Below are positions 22,258 through 34,495 of a DNA stretch of 64,000 nt, in pieces (the first letter of the stretch is position 1; each line of letters opens with the position of its first letter). Made by a program: the position numbers and the translations under genes. This stretch comes from Dichomitus squalens LYAD-421 SS1 (taxonomy: Eukaryota > Basidiomycota > Agaricomycetes > Polyporales > Polyporaceae): NCBI RefSeq assembly GCF_000275845.1, contig NW_006766883.1:2377843-2441842 (forward strand). The letters are read 5' to 3'. The notes below the pieces were generated by a model. The model saw nothing but the letters and a program-made list of their open reading frames with translations, had not been told where the DNA came from and searched no databases.

Positions 22258-23582
22258 TCAGTACATGGAGCTCGAGTTATTACCCTTCGGTGAACGGATC
22301 TGAAAATGTGGTTATGAGGTTAGGCGAAGTCCCCCCGGAGAGACAAACTGACCTTCTCGATGTTCTTATGCAGGATGTCCATAAGAACAGCATATATGGA
22401 CCGCAAGTCATGAAGGTTTTGTCGGGCGACATAAAGTTGTTTCTCATCATGCTCCTTCAGCGCCAGCTATGTGATGCGTATGAACAACGAGCAGATTGAT
22501 TGAGGCTGCGCTTGCGCTCACCTGGTAATCCTCGAGGTGAGGGTACTTCATGACTTTGCTACATATCTTGGCACGAGTCAGATAGTCCTGGCGAGCTGCG
22601 TCCCGGAGGTTGTATGCGCTCTCTTGTGAGCGATGCAACTCAGACAGACAATCTATAGCGAGCGTCAAAGCATGGTCAGAGGAGCTGCAGCTGCTGGGAA
22701 TCACAAACCTTCCTGGATCTGGACGCCTAAATGACACAGTCAGCTGCAGCATGCGTGGGTGCAGAGATGAGCACATACCAAAGTTATCTCCACTTAACAA
22801 ACCTGTTAGCGACATCATACACTATTAGAGCACACCAGACTTACTCCTCGATCCTGAGAAAACGGGTGTGAACGAGATGCTTCATCCGACATTTGGGACA
22901 CAACTCACTTAGGCATCGACAGGTTGATCCATAGCTTGACCTTGTCCTGAGGTATATGGATATAACCTCACGTCGATTAATCAGCGATATGAGTACTCAC
23001 ACAGAGCTCGGCCAGAGTCTCGCATTCGCGCTTGAGCTGGTCGTGGAGGGCGACGATGTGCTGATTTGAAACCATTTTCCCGGGATGCTTCGCATGTTTA
23101 GCGTCGGTGTGGGTGACGCCATTTACGGCATCTCCGGACTCTAGTTTCCGTTTCTTCGGTTCGGGCTCAGACGAAGGTACAGGTGCAGGGTAGACAGTGG
23201 TGTCAGTGCTCTTCGGGGCATGCGACAGATGGAAGGGCGAGCTGGACTCATAAGTAGAGTCGATGAGCTTTTGGAGCTCACTAGGACAAACCTGTGAGCA
23301 GGTGCGCAAGTGGCCAGTGCGCTGGGGAAGACTCACAGAACCTATTGTGGCTGAAGTGTCAGCTACTTTGAAGCCATAAGAGATGATACTTACGGACCTT
23401 GTTGGGGAAAGTCTTAAAGACAATATCCTCTGCGGCCTTATGAACAGTGCTGCGGAAGTCCTATTACCGATGCAAGAAATACGAGCAAGCCCGTCCTGAG
23501 TTACGCGTCTGCCTAATGACGGAAGGTCTCTCACGTCTAGTCTCTTCTTAGTGTCCTTGTCCAGCGCAACTTTGGATGACAT
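22258..23582 (-). CDS. PSME3: PA28/REG-gamma-type proteasome activator with microexons
   Basis: 11S regulator that caps the 20S proteasome independently of ATP. Proposed exons: 23582-23535, 23460-23398, 23341-23337 (5 nt), 23280-23001, 22946-22909, 22853-22845 (9 nt), 22792-22779 (14 nt), 22726-22709 (18 nt), 22652-22522, 22466-22353, 22299-22258; sum 762 nt, 253 residues, as in animal PA28-gamma. Family motifs: DFRSTVHKAAEDIVFKTFP, a basic EPKKRKLESG block where PA28-gamma has its NLS, VKLWINLSMPKIEDGDNFGV (activation region), KYPHLEDYQ, and C-terminal SSSMY resembling the proteasome-docking tail. The 5-nt exon gives FPNKVLELQKLI, matching the family; an alternative donor (gtaagt, 23393) would insert about five residues. 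Divergent from TAF1. Confidence 0.88.
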
Positions 23583-23973
23583 GCTGACAGGAGCAGATAG
23601 GACTGAGAGAGGTATTGACGCAAAAAATGGCGCGGGTGGCGCAGGTCGGCGTGGTGGAGGAGAGAGACGAGGCTGGGACCCGTCGCACGACGCGCCGCAG
23701 GGAACGACCCTGCGTCAGGGCTTACTACGGAGGCGCCCATATTTCGATCTCGATCGTGGTTCCCACCAGCTTGATAAGCGCCGTTCACGGACCGCGGCGT
23801 CGGTGGCCACTCCTCGTCCTCACTCTTAGATCACCCCTGGCCCGCTCTCCCTCACGTCCTCGTACGTGTCATTCCTCGCTAGGTGCTCTGCTCGTCTCAG
23901 GATCTTCGTACAATACCTTGTCTTTAAGCACCTATAGCCCCGCCACCCTCGAAGTTGCATTCTACGGGTCCCC
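23583..23973. promoter_or_regulatory. Divergent promoter region PA28 / TAF1
   Basis: 391 bp between head-to-head start codons. Reading frames through it are shadows without motif support. Bidirectional use is an inference. Confidence 0.4.
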
Positions 23974-26900
23974 ATGGCTGGCCAAGTGCGTTCGCTAGAA
24001 TTTCACACTAGTCCCAGGTGTTCTGACGCGTTTCTTCCAGGAGGAGGATAGCGTCATCGCCACTCTTACTGGCTTCTCGCTGGATAATGTTCTCTCTGGG
24101 CTTGACTTGCCGACAGGACCTGGTCTCTCTAACCAACTTGGCATTTCTGGAGTCCCCTCCATCAGCGCGAAGCAGATCTATAACGACAGATGGGACGAAG
24201 ATGAGGAAGTGGTTGGGCCAGGAGAGGGCGAGGACTGGGAAGATGAGGTAGACAGGGAGCTAGCAGAGGAGGACGAACACGCTGGGCCGGTCAAGATGGA
24301 GGTGGTGTCTCCACAGGTGGGCCCGAAGCAGAGACGCAAGCGAATCATACGAAGGCTCGTCGAGCGACCGAAGACTGTATACGAGCGGTTTCCTACTTTT
24401 GAGAAGGACAAGATCCTGGACTTCACAGAGTTGTTCAAAGGAGTGACTGTCCATAAGTCTCGTATATCCAAGCGACCCTTCACCGGTCAGTCACAAACGT
24501 GTACCCTGTTTCCCGCTGAAGCTCATACCTGCACGTTGCACTGCAGTGGAGTCTGTGTATCCAAGGAAGAAGGACGTCCCGAAGAACTTCCTTCAAGCTA
24601 TCGTAGGAGATACGGAGCGGCAGGTGGAGAGTAAGCGGGTGGAGCAGGTAGTGGCAGCAGGGGATGTTGAGTCAGATCTCAGACGAGCTCTGCAGGTGTG
24701 TTCGTGTGTGCTTTCGTGCGTTTGTGATTACTTTCCACAACGACGGTTTCAGGCTCGCGGAACCTCAGATGGTCTGCCATCGCTCCCATTCGATGACCGG
24801 TCATTCGATCTAGTCAATATCACGAATTGGGATGAACAGATCGTCTGGGAAGCCGACGACGACGCCAGATCATCCGCCGCTCCCCCGGAGAATAACCTCA
24901 CGACGCCGATGAACAAGACGCTCGAGACTGGTCTATGGACTCAAAGTATCATCTGGGGTCCCCGCGAGCCGTTCCGGGATTTCACTCAGCTGGAGTTGCA
25001 CGAGCAGGACATGTTCCAGGAGGAAAAGCCAGCAGGTGGGTCAGAAAAGTGGAGAAGGCCATACGGATGGCTCATGCTCACTGCTTAGTGCTAGAGGTTG
25101 CTCGGCCACGCAAGCGGCTGCGTACAGACACTCAGCTGCCAAAGGACAAGTTTAACATCTCAAACGACCAGTACTACGAGGTGTCGAAGGATGGCGGCCG
25201 TCACCGCGTCCGCCAAACCTTCGGGCAGCTTGTCGTCGAGCACGCATATCCTGCGCAGAAGCTGCAGCTTCCCTTCGTGAGTCGTAGTTTGTCCACCATC
25301 TAGTTCTTCCACTCAGTCATGTACTACAGTACAAGACAAGACTGTCGAAACAAGAAGCGCGATCCTTCCACCGACCCGCCCTTCAGTTCCCTCTCAACAT
25401 CGAGATGCACTTCAGCAAGGTCCGTACAGCGAAGAAGAAGAAAGACAGGGCAGGGCGCAAAGTTGGCAAAGGTGGCGACATCGGCGAAGGGTTGCACCGT
25501 ACTGGTGATCTCAGCCTCCGCGACACCAGCAACTTCGTGCTGTGGGAGTTCTCCGAGGAGCACCCGCCCATCATCTCGAACTTCGGGATGGGCAGCATTC
25601 TCGTCAACTACTACCGGAAGAAGAACGAGAAAGACGATTATATACCGAAGGTGCGTATCGGAGTGGCCCTTCGAGGTTGGGCACCTTGATGAACCTTCGC
25701 ATAGAGTGACCTTGGAGAGCCAATCGTCATCGAGCCTCAGGACGAGTCGCCGTTCATGAAGTTTGGCTCTGTCTATCCAGGGCAGACAGTGCCGGCGCTC
25801 TACAATAACCTCGTTCGAGCCCCACTCTTTCGACATAAGGCATATCCCACGGACTTCCTGGTCATCCGGTACGTGCTTACATCACCTTCTCAGCGCATAC
25901 ATGAAGCTAACTGGCCTCAGCACGAGCACCAAAGGAGAGACCAAATACTACATCCGAGAGATATCTAACCTCTTTGTGGTCGGACAGACTTATCCCATCA
26001 CGGAAGTCCCGGGACCTCATTCGCGCAAGATAACGAACACGATCAAGCAGCGCCTCCAGATCATCGCGTTCAAACTACTCGAGAAGAGCACTGAGAAGCG
26101 GCTCAAGATCTCTCGCTTGATGAAGTACTTCCCCGATCAGAATGAACTGCAGATGCGACAACGTCTAAAGGTAGAACTCGTTTGTACTACGGATCACTTG
26201 ATGAGCGGGCTCACTGTGCTGATCTCCCAGGAATTTATGGAGTACCATAGACGTGGGCAGCATCAGGGTTTCTGGCGTCTAAAGGGCAACTGGACAATCC
26301 CTTCGTATACCGATATGCTCAAGATGGTCACCCCAGAGCAAGTCGTCCTGTCGGAGAGTATGCAGGTCGGCCAGCGTCATCTCCAGGACTCGGGTTACAG
26401 CTACAACGGCGAGGTCGCAGAGGAAGACGAGGGCAACCTCTCGATCGAGCAGCAGCTTGCGCCGTGGATCACGACGAAGAACTTCTTGTTCGCGACGCAG
26501 GCCAAAGCGATGCTGAAGCTCCACGGAGAAGGCGACCCTACTGGCCGTGGTGAGGCGTTCAGCTTCATCCGCGTCTCCATGAAGGACATCTTCGTGAAGG
26601 CCGGTGAGGACTACGAGCAGAAGCTTGGTATGTCGCCTGTGAGCTGTCCGTCCGTACTGTTGCTGACGATGCGTATAGCCGAGGCCGAGAGCCGTCCCAA
26701 ATCCGCACACAGGTACAACGTCGCCGAGCAGCAGCAGATATACAAGTCCGAGATCGAGCGCATTTGGAAAGCGCAGTTTGATTCGCTCAGCCGCAAGGAC
26801 GAGCCTGAGCTCTCGGAGGACGAGGAGGACAAGAAAGCCCCAGCAGCGGATAAGAAGCCGCAGCGCAAGCAGTCCATTTTCGAGGGCTACTACCCGGCGC

Positions 26901-27881
26901 AGTCGGGCATCATCCGTATTGAGACGCCTGCGCCGGTCTCTCCGACGTACAGCCGGGGCTCGTCGTTGGCGCGGGATGTCGCGCGTGATGGCAGCATGGG
27001 TCCAGACGCAAGGAGGGTGCTCAGGATCAGGCGGTTAGTGGGGGGCGAGTGGCAGACCGAGATTGTTCGAGATGCTGCGGTCATCCAGGCTTACGTGAAG
27101 AAGCGGCAGGCGATCGAGGAGGAGAACACGACTGCCGACGCTCTTGCGCCCACCGGCGATGCTGACCGCGACAGGCGAGCGAAGAAGAGGTGCGATGGGT
27201 ATTTTCCCGCTGCGGCTGTCAACATGAGCGCTGACGTTACTTTTGTGTTTGCAGGATTGAGGAGGAAATTGCACGGATGAAGAAGAATCAGGAACGTCGT
27301 CTGCATCGGAAGAACGCGAAGATTGTCAAGGAAGGCGGGACGCCGCTGCAACTCAGTCGTCCTATCAAACCCGACACCACTGTAAGCTCCGCCCGTCCAC
27401 TTGCTCCATGCTCATGTGTACTTACGTCTTGGCTTTTCCAGCGTCGTTGCGGGCATTGCGGTCAGATGGGACACATGAGTAAGCCTCATCCTTTTGCCGT
27501 CGGCTCTTTTTTCTGAGCTAATTGCACCCATCTCTCTTCCATTTATCCTCTCCCTCTTGCGAAGAAACGAATCGCAAGTGTCCTCGATGGGCAGAGTTCA
27601 ACCAGGGCACAACGCCCCTGCCAACACCCTCCGCAGCCTCTCCTCCCGCGACGTCCCCCACAGGCACGAGCGGCAGCTTCAACTTTGGTGCTGGGTCTGA
27701 GGCCTTGTTCTCTCCCGCGGCGTCCAGTTCGCTTCGCGCGGGACCTTCGCTCAGCTTCCCTGGCTCCCATGGGCCCTCGCCTCTTGCGACAAGTCCGCCG
27801 ATGGTACCGGATGACGAGGACGAGATGCCGGCAACGCCTTCAGGCGCTCCCAAGATCAAGCTGACGCTCAAAAAGTCGTGA
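23974..27881 (+). CDS. TAF1: Transcription initiation factor TFIID subunit 1 (TAF1)
   Basis: Largest TFIID scaffold subunit; with TAF7 it contacts promoter DNA for RNA polymerase II initiation. Thirteen exons: 23974-23985, 24041-24485, 24547-24695, 24753-25035, 25089-25276, 25330-25650, 25705-25868, 25921-26170, 26231-26627, 26679-27189, 27255-27381, 27442-27478, 27565-27881; total 3201 nt, 1066 residues. The N-terminus (EEDSVIATLTGFSLDNVLSG) is TAND-like. The central DUF3591 core includes NFVLWEFSEEHPPIISNFGM, GEPIVIEPQDESPFMKFGS and FMEYHRRGQHQGFWRLK. C-terminal zinc knuckle RRCGHCGQMGHMKTNRKCPR is followed by a Pro/Ser-rich tail. No bromodomains, as in other fungi. The first exon codes only four residues (MAGQ). 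Confidence 0.92.
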
Positions 27882-30264
27882 ACGAAGAGCTTGTCCGCTT
27901 TTGCGCCTCCATATACCGTGCTTGGGATAGCAATCTGTCAGCACGCCTTGGCGTGCCGTCCGCTACTTCGTGCTCTTACCACTGGGACTGCGATATTCAT
28001 ACTTTGGATTGGGACGTGTGATCATGTTCTAAAATATATTCTCTTGTTGTCGTGCTGTAGCTATAGTGTTCGTAGTGCTCGTAGTGCTGTAATTCATTTG
28101 TGCGTAGTACGTTTTCGCACGTGGCCAGATCGTCGCCTCGACATTGACCATAGACACCACATGATGCTATGCGTGTGCGATCCCTTGGCTCACTTCCTTT
28201 CTCCGTCCTCTCATGGAGGCCTGTCCGCGACCAAACCCTCCATTCCGCCGGCATTCCGTCGGCGGCTCCACTGACATCGAACGGAGTTGCTTCCGGGCTC
28301 CTGAAGGGCTACTAAAGAAAAGCCTCGGAGTTGTATTTTGGGACGTGGGTGCCGAGGAAGTCATCCAGGACCTGAACGTCCCTCTGGAGTTGCCATCCTA
28401 CCCAGTCAACAGCGACGTATTGTCCATGGGTGGCTTCTATCAATGACGCCACGTAACCACACCCCACCGGGTCCACGGTAAGGTGCGGCTACGGCTTCGC
28501 GATGTGAGTCGAGGTTAATTGTGTTGAATGAAGCGTACCAGTTTCTCGGACTCGGAAGCGTGCTGATGCCCGGCTTGCGTCCATTGCCTCGCACAGGGGA
28601 ACCGAATCCCTGCCGAGGGAGACTAGGGCGCGGGGACCGCTAGCCAACTACCTTGTCAAGATAGCGTTCGCATGCCCCTCGACGGTAATAGACCGGGCTG
28701 TACGCCATGGGGACGCACGTAGGTTCAAGGACGCCCTGACCACGGTGCGTGCGACGCGGTTGGGGTGGGATCGCGCACACACGATAAGCAAGCCGAACCT
28801 TCCGCGAAAGTAGCCTTTGTGCATGCATGGAAATAATTTCTCAAACTTGGTTAGATGAACGAAGCGCACAATGAGAGCATGGGAGTGTTCGAAGCTTCCA
28901 AGGCTGCGCCCCAGGGAAATCGGGAGTGCACTGAGGAAAGTAGCCCTCGCGCTGTTCCCCTGCGTACCTCCGCATAACCGCTCAGTCCGCTATGGCGGGG
29001 ACAGCCAGTCTGAGGATGCGCCATACTGCGGCGCAACGACCCGAGCCGCAGCATACAATGCCAAGCCTCTGGCCGAGGCGTCGCGCAATAGCGGTGCCTC
29101 AGCTAGCCTCAGGCAAAGAGATCCCGGGCGCCAGTGGAGGACCAGATCTTGATCGGGCCATGCGATCATTGACGATGGGAAGATGGGCTTGGCATACACA
29201 AACCTTCTTGACGTTCTTTACGTGACGGCGTCTTGAACTGTCCTGAGCCCTTCGTGTTCCGCACGGCATTCGCAAGCTGGAACACATGAACACCGCCCAG
29301 CACGATCCATGACAAGGGGCGCCAGGGACTGCGAATGCGTACTGTGTGATTTCTCCTTGAATGCCGGGCGAATTTGGACCCTCCGACTGTCTCCTATCTC
29401 TAAAGAAGTCGCCGAGCTCGACGTCCACCGGGTGAACATAGTTTGACGAGGTCGCCGGAGCTGCCCGCGGGCGTACAGAAGCTCTGTGAAACAACGTCGT
29501 GAGCATCGCGGGTTCCGAGTCACTCCGGCTTTGAGAGCACATCTATCATAATGTCAGCCGTACTTCTGCGAGATGCTCACCACTACCCCGGTACTGATGA
29601 CCACAATCTCACGAACCATCCCGATGAATGACTCGAAGATGCTTGGTTCGCCCGCCGGGCAGGTCCCTGGCTACATCCAAAGGTCAACACCCACGTTTCC
29701 AACGCAGTGGACACATGCCTGTATGTCTTCTGTTCCCCACTCGCGAGCGGCCTCTGGTAGCGGTACGTGTATGTCTAATTGAGTCGGCTGTGTGAGCGGT
29801 GGCGTCAGGAGCTTCGAAAGTCGAGAACAGGAAGCGCAACACAGCAGAGTGCTCGGGTGCCAACGGGAGATTCATGTGTGCGCTCCGAAAGCAGTCAAAC
29901 GGCATCTTCATCTAGCGACGTCACAAGTGAACGTGTTCACACTCCGGAAGAGGAAGGCGGGGCTTGTTGTATGCTCGGCAATCCATGTCCCGCGACGAAG
30001 GCGCCTGGCCTTGTGTGCTGCAGTACTGAGTCGGATTTATATAGCGATGCCAGCGCCGGAGCTGACAGCGGAAGTGCACGCATTGGCACGAGATTTGTGG
30101 GGCGGAATGAAGAAGGTGTTGGTTCTGGTTCGGAGGAGATGTGCATGAGAGGGGGCAGTATTGCGCAGGCAGCCAGATGCCTACACGGTCAAGGAGTAGG
30201 AAGAGAAACGCCCACACCCAATGGGCGCCTGTGGGAAGAGGGTGAGGGAAGTTAGGTAAGCAGT
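27882..30264. other. 2.4-kb interval without a resolvable gene
   Basis: Frames are short and motif-free. On the minus strand near 29680-29270 there are spliceable-looking scraps (FESFIGMVREIVVISTGVV, then a hydrophilic stretch with DVELGDFFRDRRQ). These could be C-terminal exons of a membrane-protein gene or a relic, but no complete model closes. Otherwise I see only the TAF1 3' UTR and upstream region of pacC. Confidence 0.4.
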
Positions 30265-30321
30265 GCCAAGTGTTGCCAAGCCTTTCTCTTGCTCGGGCCT
30301 TGGCACGCACATTTTGCCAAG
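30265..30321 (+). promoter_or_regulatory. Cluster of four PacC-type sites upstream of pacC
   Basis: Core 5'-GCCARG occurs at 30265-30270 and 30275-30280, as its complement cttggc at 30299-30304, and again at 30316-30321. All are GCCAAG and lie 47-103 bp before the pacC start codon. GCCARG is the established Aspergillus PacC recognition core. Four copies in 57 bp suggests autoregulation; binding is inferred. Confidence 0.65.
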
Positions 30322-30367
30322 AGATCGACATCGGCGACAGAGCTTAAAGAGACTATACTCCTCCGCC

Positions 30368-33205
30368 ATGGACCAGGACAACTTCCCCCATCTCGTCCCA
30401 CTCTCCACCCTCCAGCACACCCTCCATCGCCAGCTCTACCCCTTCGACTTCCTCGACGACCTCCGCTCTTCCCCCTTCTTTGGCATCTCACAACCTATGA
30501 GCCAATCATCGCACTCTCCCAAGGCCTCCGTCGCGTCCCCGTCCGACCCCTCGGACGCTGCGGAGCGTACCTCTCCCGAGATCCCGCCCTCGTCCAACAG
30601 CGGGCTCAGCTCGTCCAGCGCTGCGTCCGACGACTCAGCTGGTCATCAGTGCCAGTGGGTTGGCTGCGACAAGGCCCTCCCCGATCCCGAGTCGCTCTAC
30701 AATCATCTATGCAACGACCATATAGGCCGAAAGTCGACCGGCAACCTGTGCTTGACATGCAAATGGAAAGACTGCGGCACAACGTGTGCCAAGCGCGACC
30801 ACATCACAAGTCACCTCAGAGGTACGCATACAATCATCCCTCCCATGCCCAATGTCGCTGTATGCCACACGATATTGACGGAACGACGGCGATGCTCGCG
30901 CGGACCGCATCGTACCTACAGTGCACACCCCTCTCAAACCGCACGTCTGTGATATATGTAAGAAACCGTTCAAGCGACCCCAGGACCTGAAGAAGCACGA
31001 GAAAATACACACAGAAGAACATCACGCGCAACACAAGCACTCCAAGGCCATCACCGTTTCCGACCCTACCTACTCATCGCGCGTGCGTGGCGAGGGCGAC
31101 AAGCCGCATAGCATCGCTCCGCCGGCTGAGCAGCACCACGGATCCGCCGCGCGTGCGAAATCTTCATCCGTACCCCTGTCGGACAGCTCATCAGGCAAGT
31201 GCTCTATTGCAAAACAATGTCGTCGCTTCAGTGCTCATCGCATATTGCCCGCGTACTAGGTGCTGACTTTGGGGTGCTACCCACACCCTCGCCAGAGCTC
31301 GACTACGCTCGGGAGGTTGCAGCCGCCCATGGGAGAAATCATATGTACCGTGTCCAGTCACAACTCCCTACATGGGAAGTGCTTGCAGAGGACGTCCAAA
31401 ACCGAAGCGCCCCTGTTAGCGGCTCAAAGCGCAGCTATGATTACACCGTGGACGAGTTCTTTGCAGATGTCAAGAAGCGACGCGTTACTCCTGCATACGA
31501 TCCCCGTGAGTCCATCCTGTTTTCACTGCGTCCGCGGATGCTGAGTAACTTGAACTCAGATATGGCAGCACGACTGAGCAATCTTGCCTACCAGCAGTCG
31601 CTGAGTTCGGCCACGAGCGGTGGACCGCCTCCCACCTCGATGTCACAGGGACCTTCTTTCCCCCCTCGTTCCGTTTCGTTCGACATCCGTACACCAGAAG
31701 AGCTCGCCGCAGTCAACGAGTTCCTGATAACTCTCGGCCGCGACGTTGCGGGAGCTGCCGCGCATCCGCGGCACCAGCACTCCCATTCCGTCCCCCACGC
31801 TAACATAGACGAGGCATCATTCTTCGACCCTGCGAATCTTGCCCAGCTCGGGCTCGCAGGCATGCCTGGGATGCCTTCTGCCCCTGGGCCGGGTTCCGGT
31901 GCGAGCTATCATGGCGATTCTGGATTCATCCCCATCAACGAGTTTTCGCACCATGGGCCTTCGTCGTACGCGAGCAGGTCATCTCAGCACTCCATTCAGT
32001 CTGTACAGTTTGGGCTCTATCCCTCTGCGCAAGACATCGGTCCCGGCGCCGCGTTCCCATACACCACGAACCGTTTCCGTGCGCAGCGTGCTTCTGCGAC
32101 AGACGAACACCTCTCCCTCGGCGGCCTTCCCCAGTTTCACGGGCAATCCTATTCTGCTCAAAATTACTCGCACTATCTCACGCCCCCTCTCGACATGGGC
32201 GGGAGCGCCGGCGCGTCGCCGCTTTCCTCGCACTCTGGCATGTCCACTCCTCCGCATTCAACGCCTCCGCATATCCCCCTTACGGTCTCCCCGGAGAGCG
32301 CCGCAGCTTTCGACTTCGTGCGTACTGGCCGTGCGCCGCCACCGGTACAGCTTGCGCCTGTCGACTACAGCGCGAAGAACATGCGCACCGTCATCCCTCT
32401 GAGGAGCGCGGGTCCGTCGAGCTCCGCCTCACCTGCGTCCAGCTCGTGTTCGACCCTCGCGACCCGCCCAGAGCCCGTGGAGCCAAAGCTCGGCCGCGTG
32501 GGCCACATCGGTCTCCCCGCGCGCCTCACCGCCTCTGCGGCGTCTTCGCTCCCTTCGGTGTCCTCGATTGCGCCCAGCGAGAGCAGCCCGCTCTACCCGC
32601 TCCTCACGTCTGGCGACGAGCAATTCAAGCTGCCGCCTCTCGCAAGCCGCTTCCACACGCCGTCGCCCTCGTCTGTACCAGCCGCGCCTTCGCGCGAGCC
32701 TACGGTCTCGCCGACTCTATCGACGTCGACGCTCACGGCACACAGGAGCCCCTCGCCCATCTCGGAAGACTCGACGCCCTCGCCTCCGCCGCAACGCTAC
32801 GCTTCGCCGCCCCCGACGTACGCGTCTCTGTCGATTGAGAAGGAGAGGGAGAGGGAGAAGGATGTCGCGTACCCTGTCCTGCCGCCCATCAGCGCGCTCG
32901 CGCCGTCATATGGCTCGCGCGACGCCATCGCACAGCACCAGGAGGAGCTCGCGCGGGGCGTGGGCAAGATCGAGCTCGAGGGCCGGAGCGGGAAGGCGCC
33001 GATCACGCCGGAGGAGAGGCGGAGGCACGCAGCGCTGTTGCGGGACTTGCTGGTGACGATCAACATGGAGTACAGGAGGCGGCATGGGACTCCCCCAGCT
33101 GTGTCGATGGCAGCGTCTTCGGGGATGGCTGCAGAGGTTACGGTGAAGGAGGAGCCGAGGGGCGTCGAGAGGGAGTTGAGGGATGTCGAGATGATCACTG
33201 TCTGA
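30368..33205 (+). CDS. pacC: pH-response transcription factor PacC/Rim101
   Basis: Three-C2H2-finger regulator of ambient pH response, activated by proteolysis through the Pal/Rim pathway. Exons: 30368-30821, 30922-31194, 31260-31505, 31560-33205; 872 residues. Finger 1 is [19 protein letters not shown]; finger 2 contains [20 protein letters not shown]; finger 3 is [20 protein letters not shown]. The downstream [19 protein letters not shown] segment matches the conserved region after the fingers. A long Ser/Pro-rich region and a C-terminal helix ([19 protein letters not shown]) follow. Intron 2 appears to be GC-AG (donor cag/gcaagt at 31195). Intron 3 (54 bp) is in frame and stop-free, so unspliced transcripts would still be translatable. 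Confidence 0.93.
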
Positions 33206-33734
33206 GGTGGGAGGTACGGTTGGACTCTGGGCTCTTTTCGGTCGATATGTCGGACATTGGGATGGGGCGCGTACTGAAGTTAAACGGATCGTATGTATGT
33301 ATGTTTCCTTCGTTGTTGTACTTGTACCTTGTTCCGAGTGTGCGATGGGTGTCGGTTCACTGGCTGTCAGATAGGCTCAAATGAACTGATATCTATAAGG
33401 ACTGCCTTTATAGCAGCATAGACATTTTTGTTGTACTCACAATATATCGGACATACACGCGCCACACTGGCACTCAGCTTGTTCGGCAGGGGACGGCCCA
33501 TGTTTTGGTTAGTCAAGCGGTATGTCAGCTGCAGGACACGTACGTGCCGCGATTCGCATGCTGTATTCCCTATATAGGCACGATGAACCTTCAATGTAGT
33601 ACATAAACAGGACCTCCTTAAGAGCCTCGCTCGCTTATGTGACATTCACATCCGCCACGCTCCTTCTCGTGAACACTCGAGCCGCTGTCCACCACCACGT
33701 GGACCGCATCTATCTCACTCGATATTCAGTAGCC
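33206..33734. other. pacC 3' flank
   Basis: This stretch holds the likely pacC 3' UTR (T-rich, with an atgtatgtatg run near 33292) and the upstream region of the small gene. No gene is supported inside it. Confidence 0.5.
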
Positions 33735-34010
33735 ATGGCGTTCGCGCAGTTCTACTACGATCCTGCCGTCGAGTTCGAGAGGGTCCTGGACGAGCATGCG
33801 CATACCCAGGGTGCTTCCAAGGGAGGCGTCGCAAACGCAGACAAAAACACTGTCGGCGACGCCAGTGGACTCCAGTACGATGTACCTTCTGTCGTTGTAG
33901 AAGCACAGGCTCACATTCCCGCTTCAGCAATATCCCTCCATCACGTTCGCAATCCGTGGGTACCATCGGGGAGCGTCACGGTGCCAGTGGACAGTCGAAG
34001 GATACGCTGA
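33735..34010 (+). CDS. Small hypothetical protein, 91 residues
   Basis: Reading frame starting MAFAQFYYDPAVEFERVLDE. The N-terminal pattern FYYDP..EFER..DE recalls the start of fungal small heat-shock proteins (Hsp20), but no alpha-crystallin domain follows. The rest (AQAHIPASAISLHHVRNPW) is unrecognised. It might be a truncated or degenerate Hsp20-like gene, or an unrelated short gene; an adjacent second frame continues to about 34055 (KDTLNRRFVDTLFKWRDSS). An identical copy at 34878-35153 belongs to the gap-flanking duplication, so only one gene is likely real. Confidence 0.35.
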   Translation: MAFAQFYYDPAVEFERVLDEHAHTQGASKGGVANADKNTVGDASGLQYDVPSVVVEAQAHIPASAISLHHVRNPWVPSGSVTVPVDSRRIR

Positions 34011-34495
34011 ATCGACGTTTCGTCGATACGCTGTTCAAATGGCGAGACTCTTCTTGACGTAGCATGCTGTGGCTGGTGTTTGTCTCTGCACTTCGTCACG
34101 GTGCACGGTGCATGTGTGGGAGTAGTAGTAGCAGCAGGAGAGTAGGAGAGCATGAAGTCCATGTTAGTTGCGCGAAGTCTTGAAGCTCGTTCGTTGTACT
34201 TGTATCGCGTCACGTCCAAATCTTACATTGCACCAGTCCTTCCGTGCGCACCCCTTCTGAGGTCTCAGGCGTTCCCTCGTGTTCTGGTGCATAAGACCTC
34301 GACATACCGCGACTACCTAGAAGCATGCAGTCGCGACTGCTGGAGCGCTGACCTTGGCGGCTAACTGACCTGAGACGCGCGGTGCGCAGGTGACGTCAGT
34401 CGTCACAGAGATCTCCACAGAATTTATAGCGGCGGGCTGCCATGCAACCGCACCTCAAGGATGCGTTCCTCGTCCAATACTGCCACATTATAGCC
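34011..34495. other. Intergenic, upstream of the duplicated gene start
   Basis: No gene is seen. The 3' part contains a TATA-like tttatag near 34425, about 65-70 bp before the ATG at 34496; the same element recurs at about 35568 in the second copy. Confidence 0.45.

Noticed and set aside
23292..23394. Alternative PA28 splice using the consensus gtaagt donor and acceptor at 23293
   Set aside because: It keeps frame, but inserts about five residues into a position with fixed spacing in the PA28 family; kept only as an alternative.
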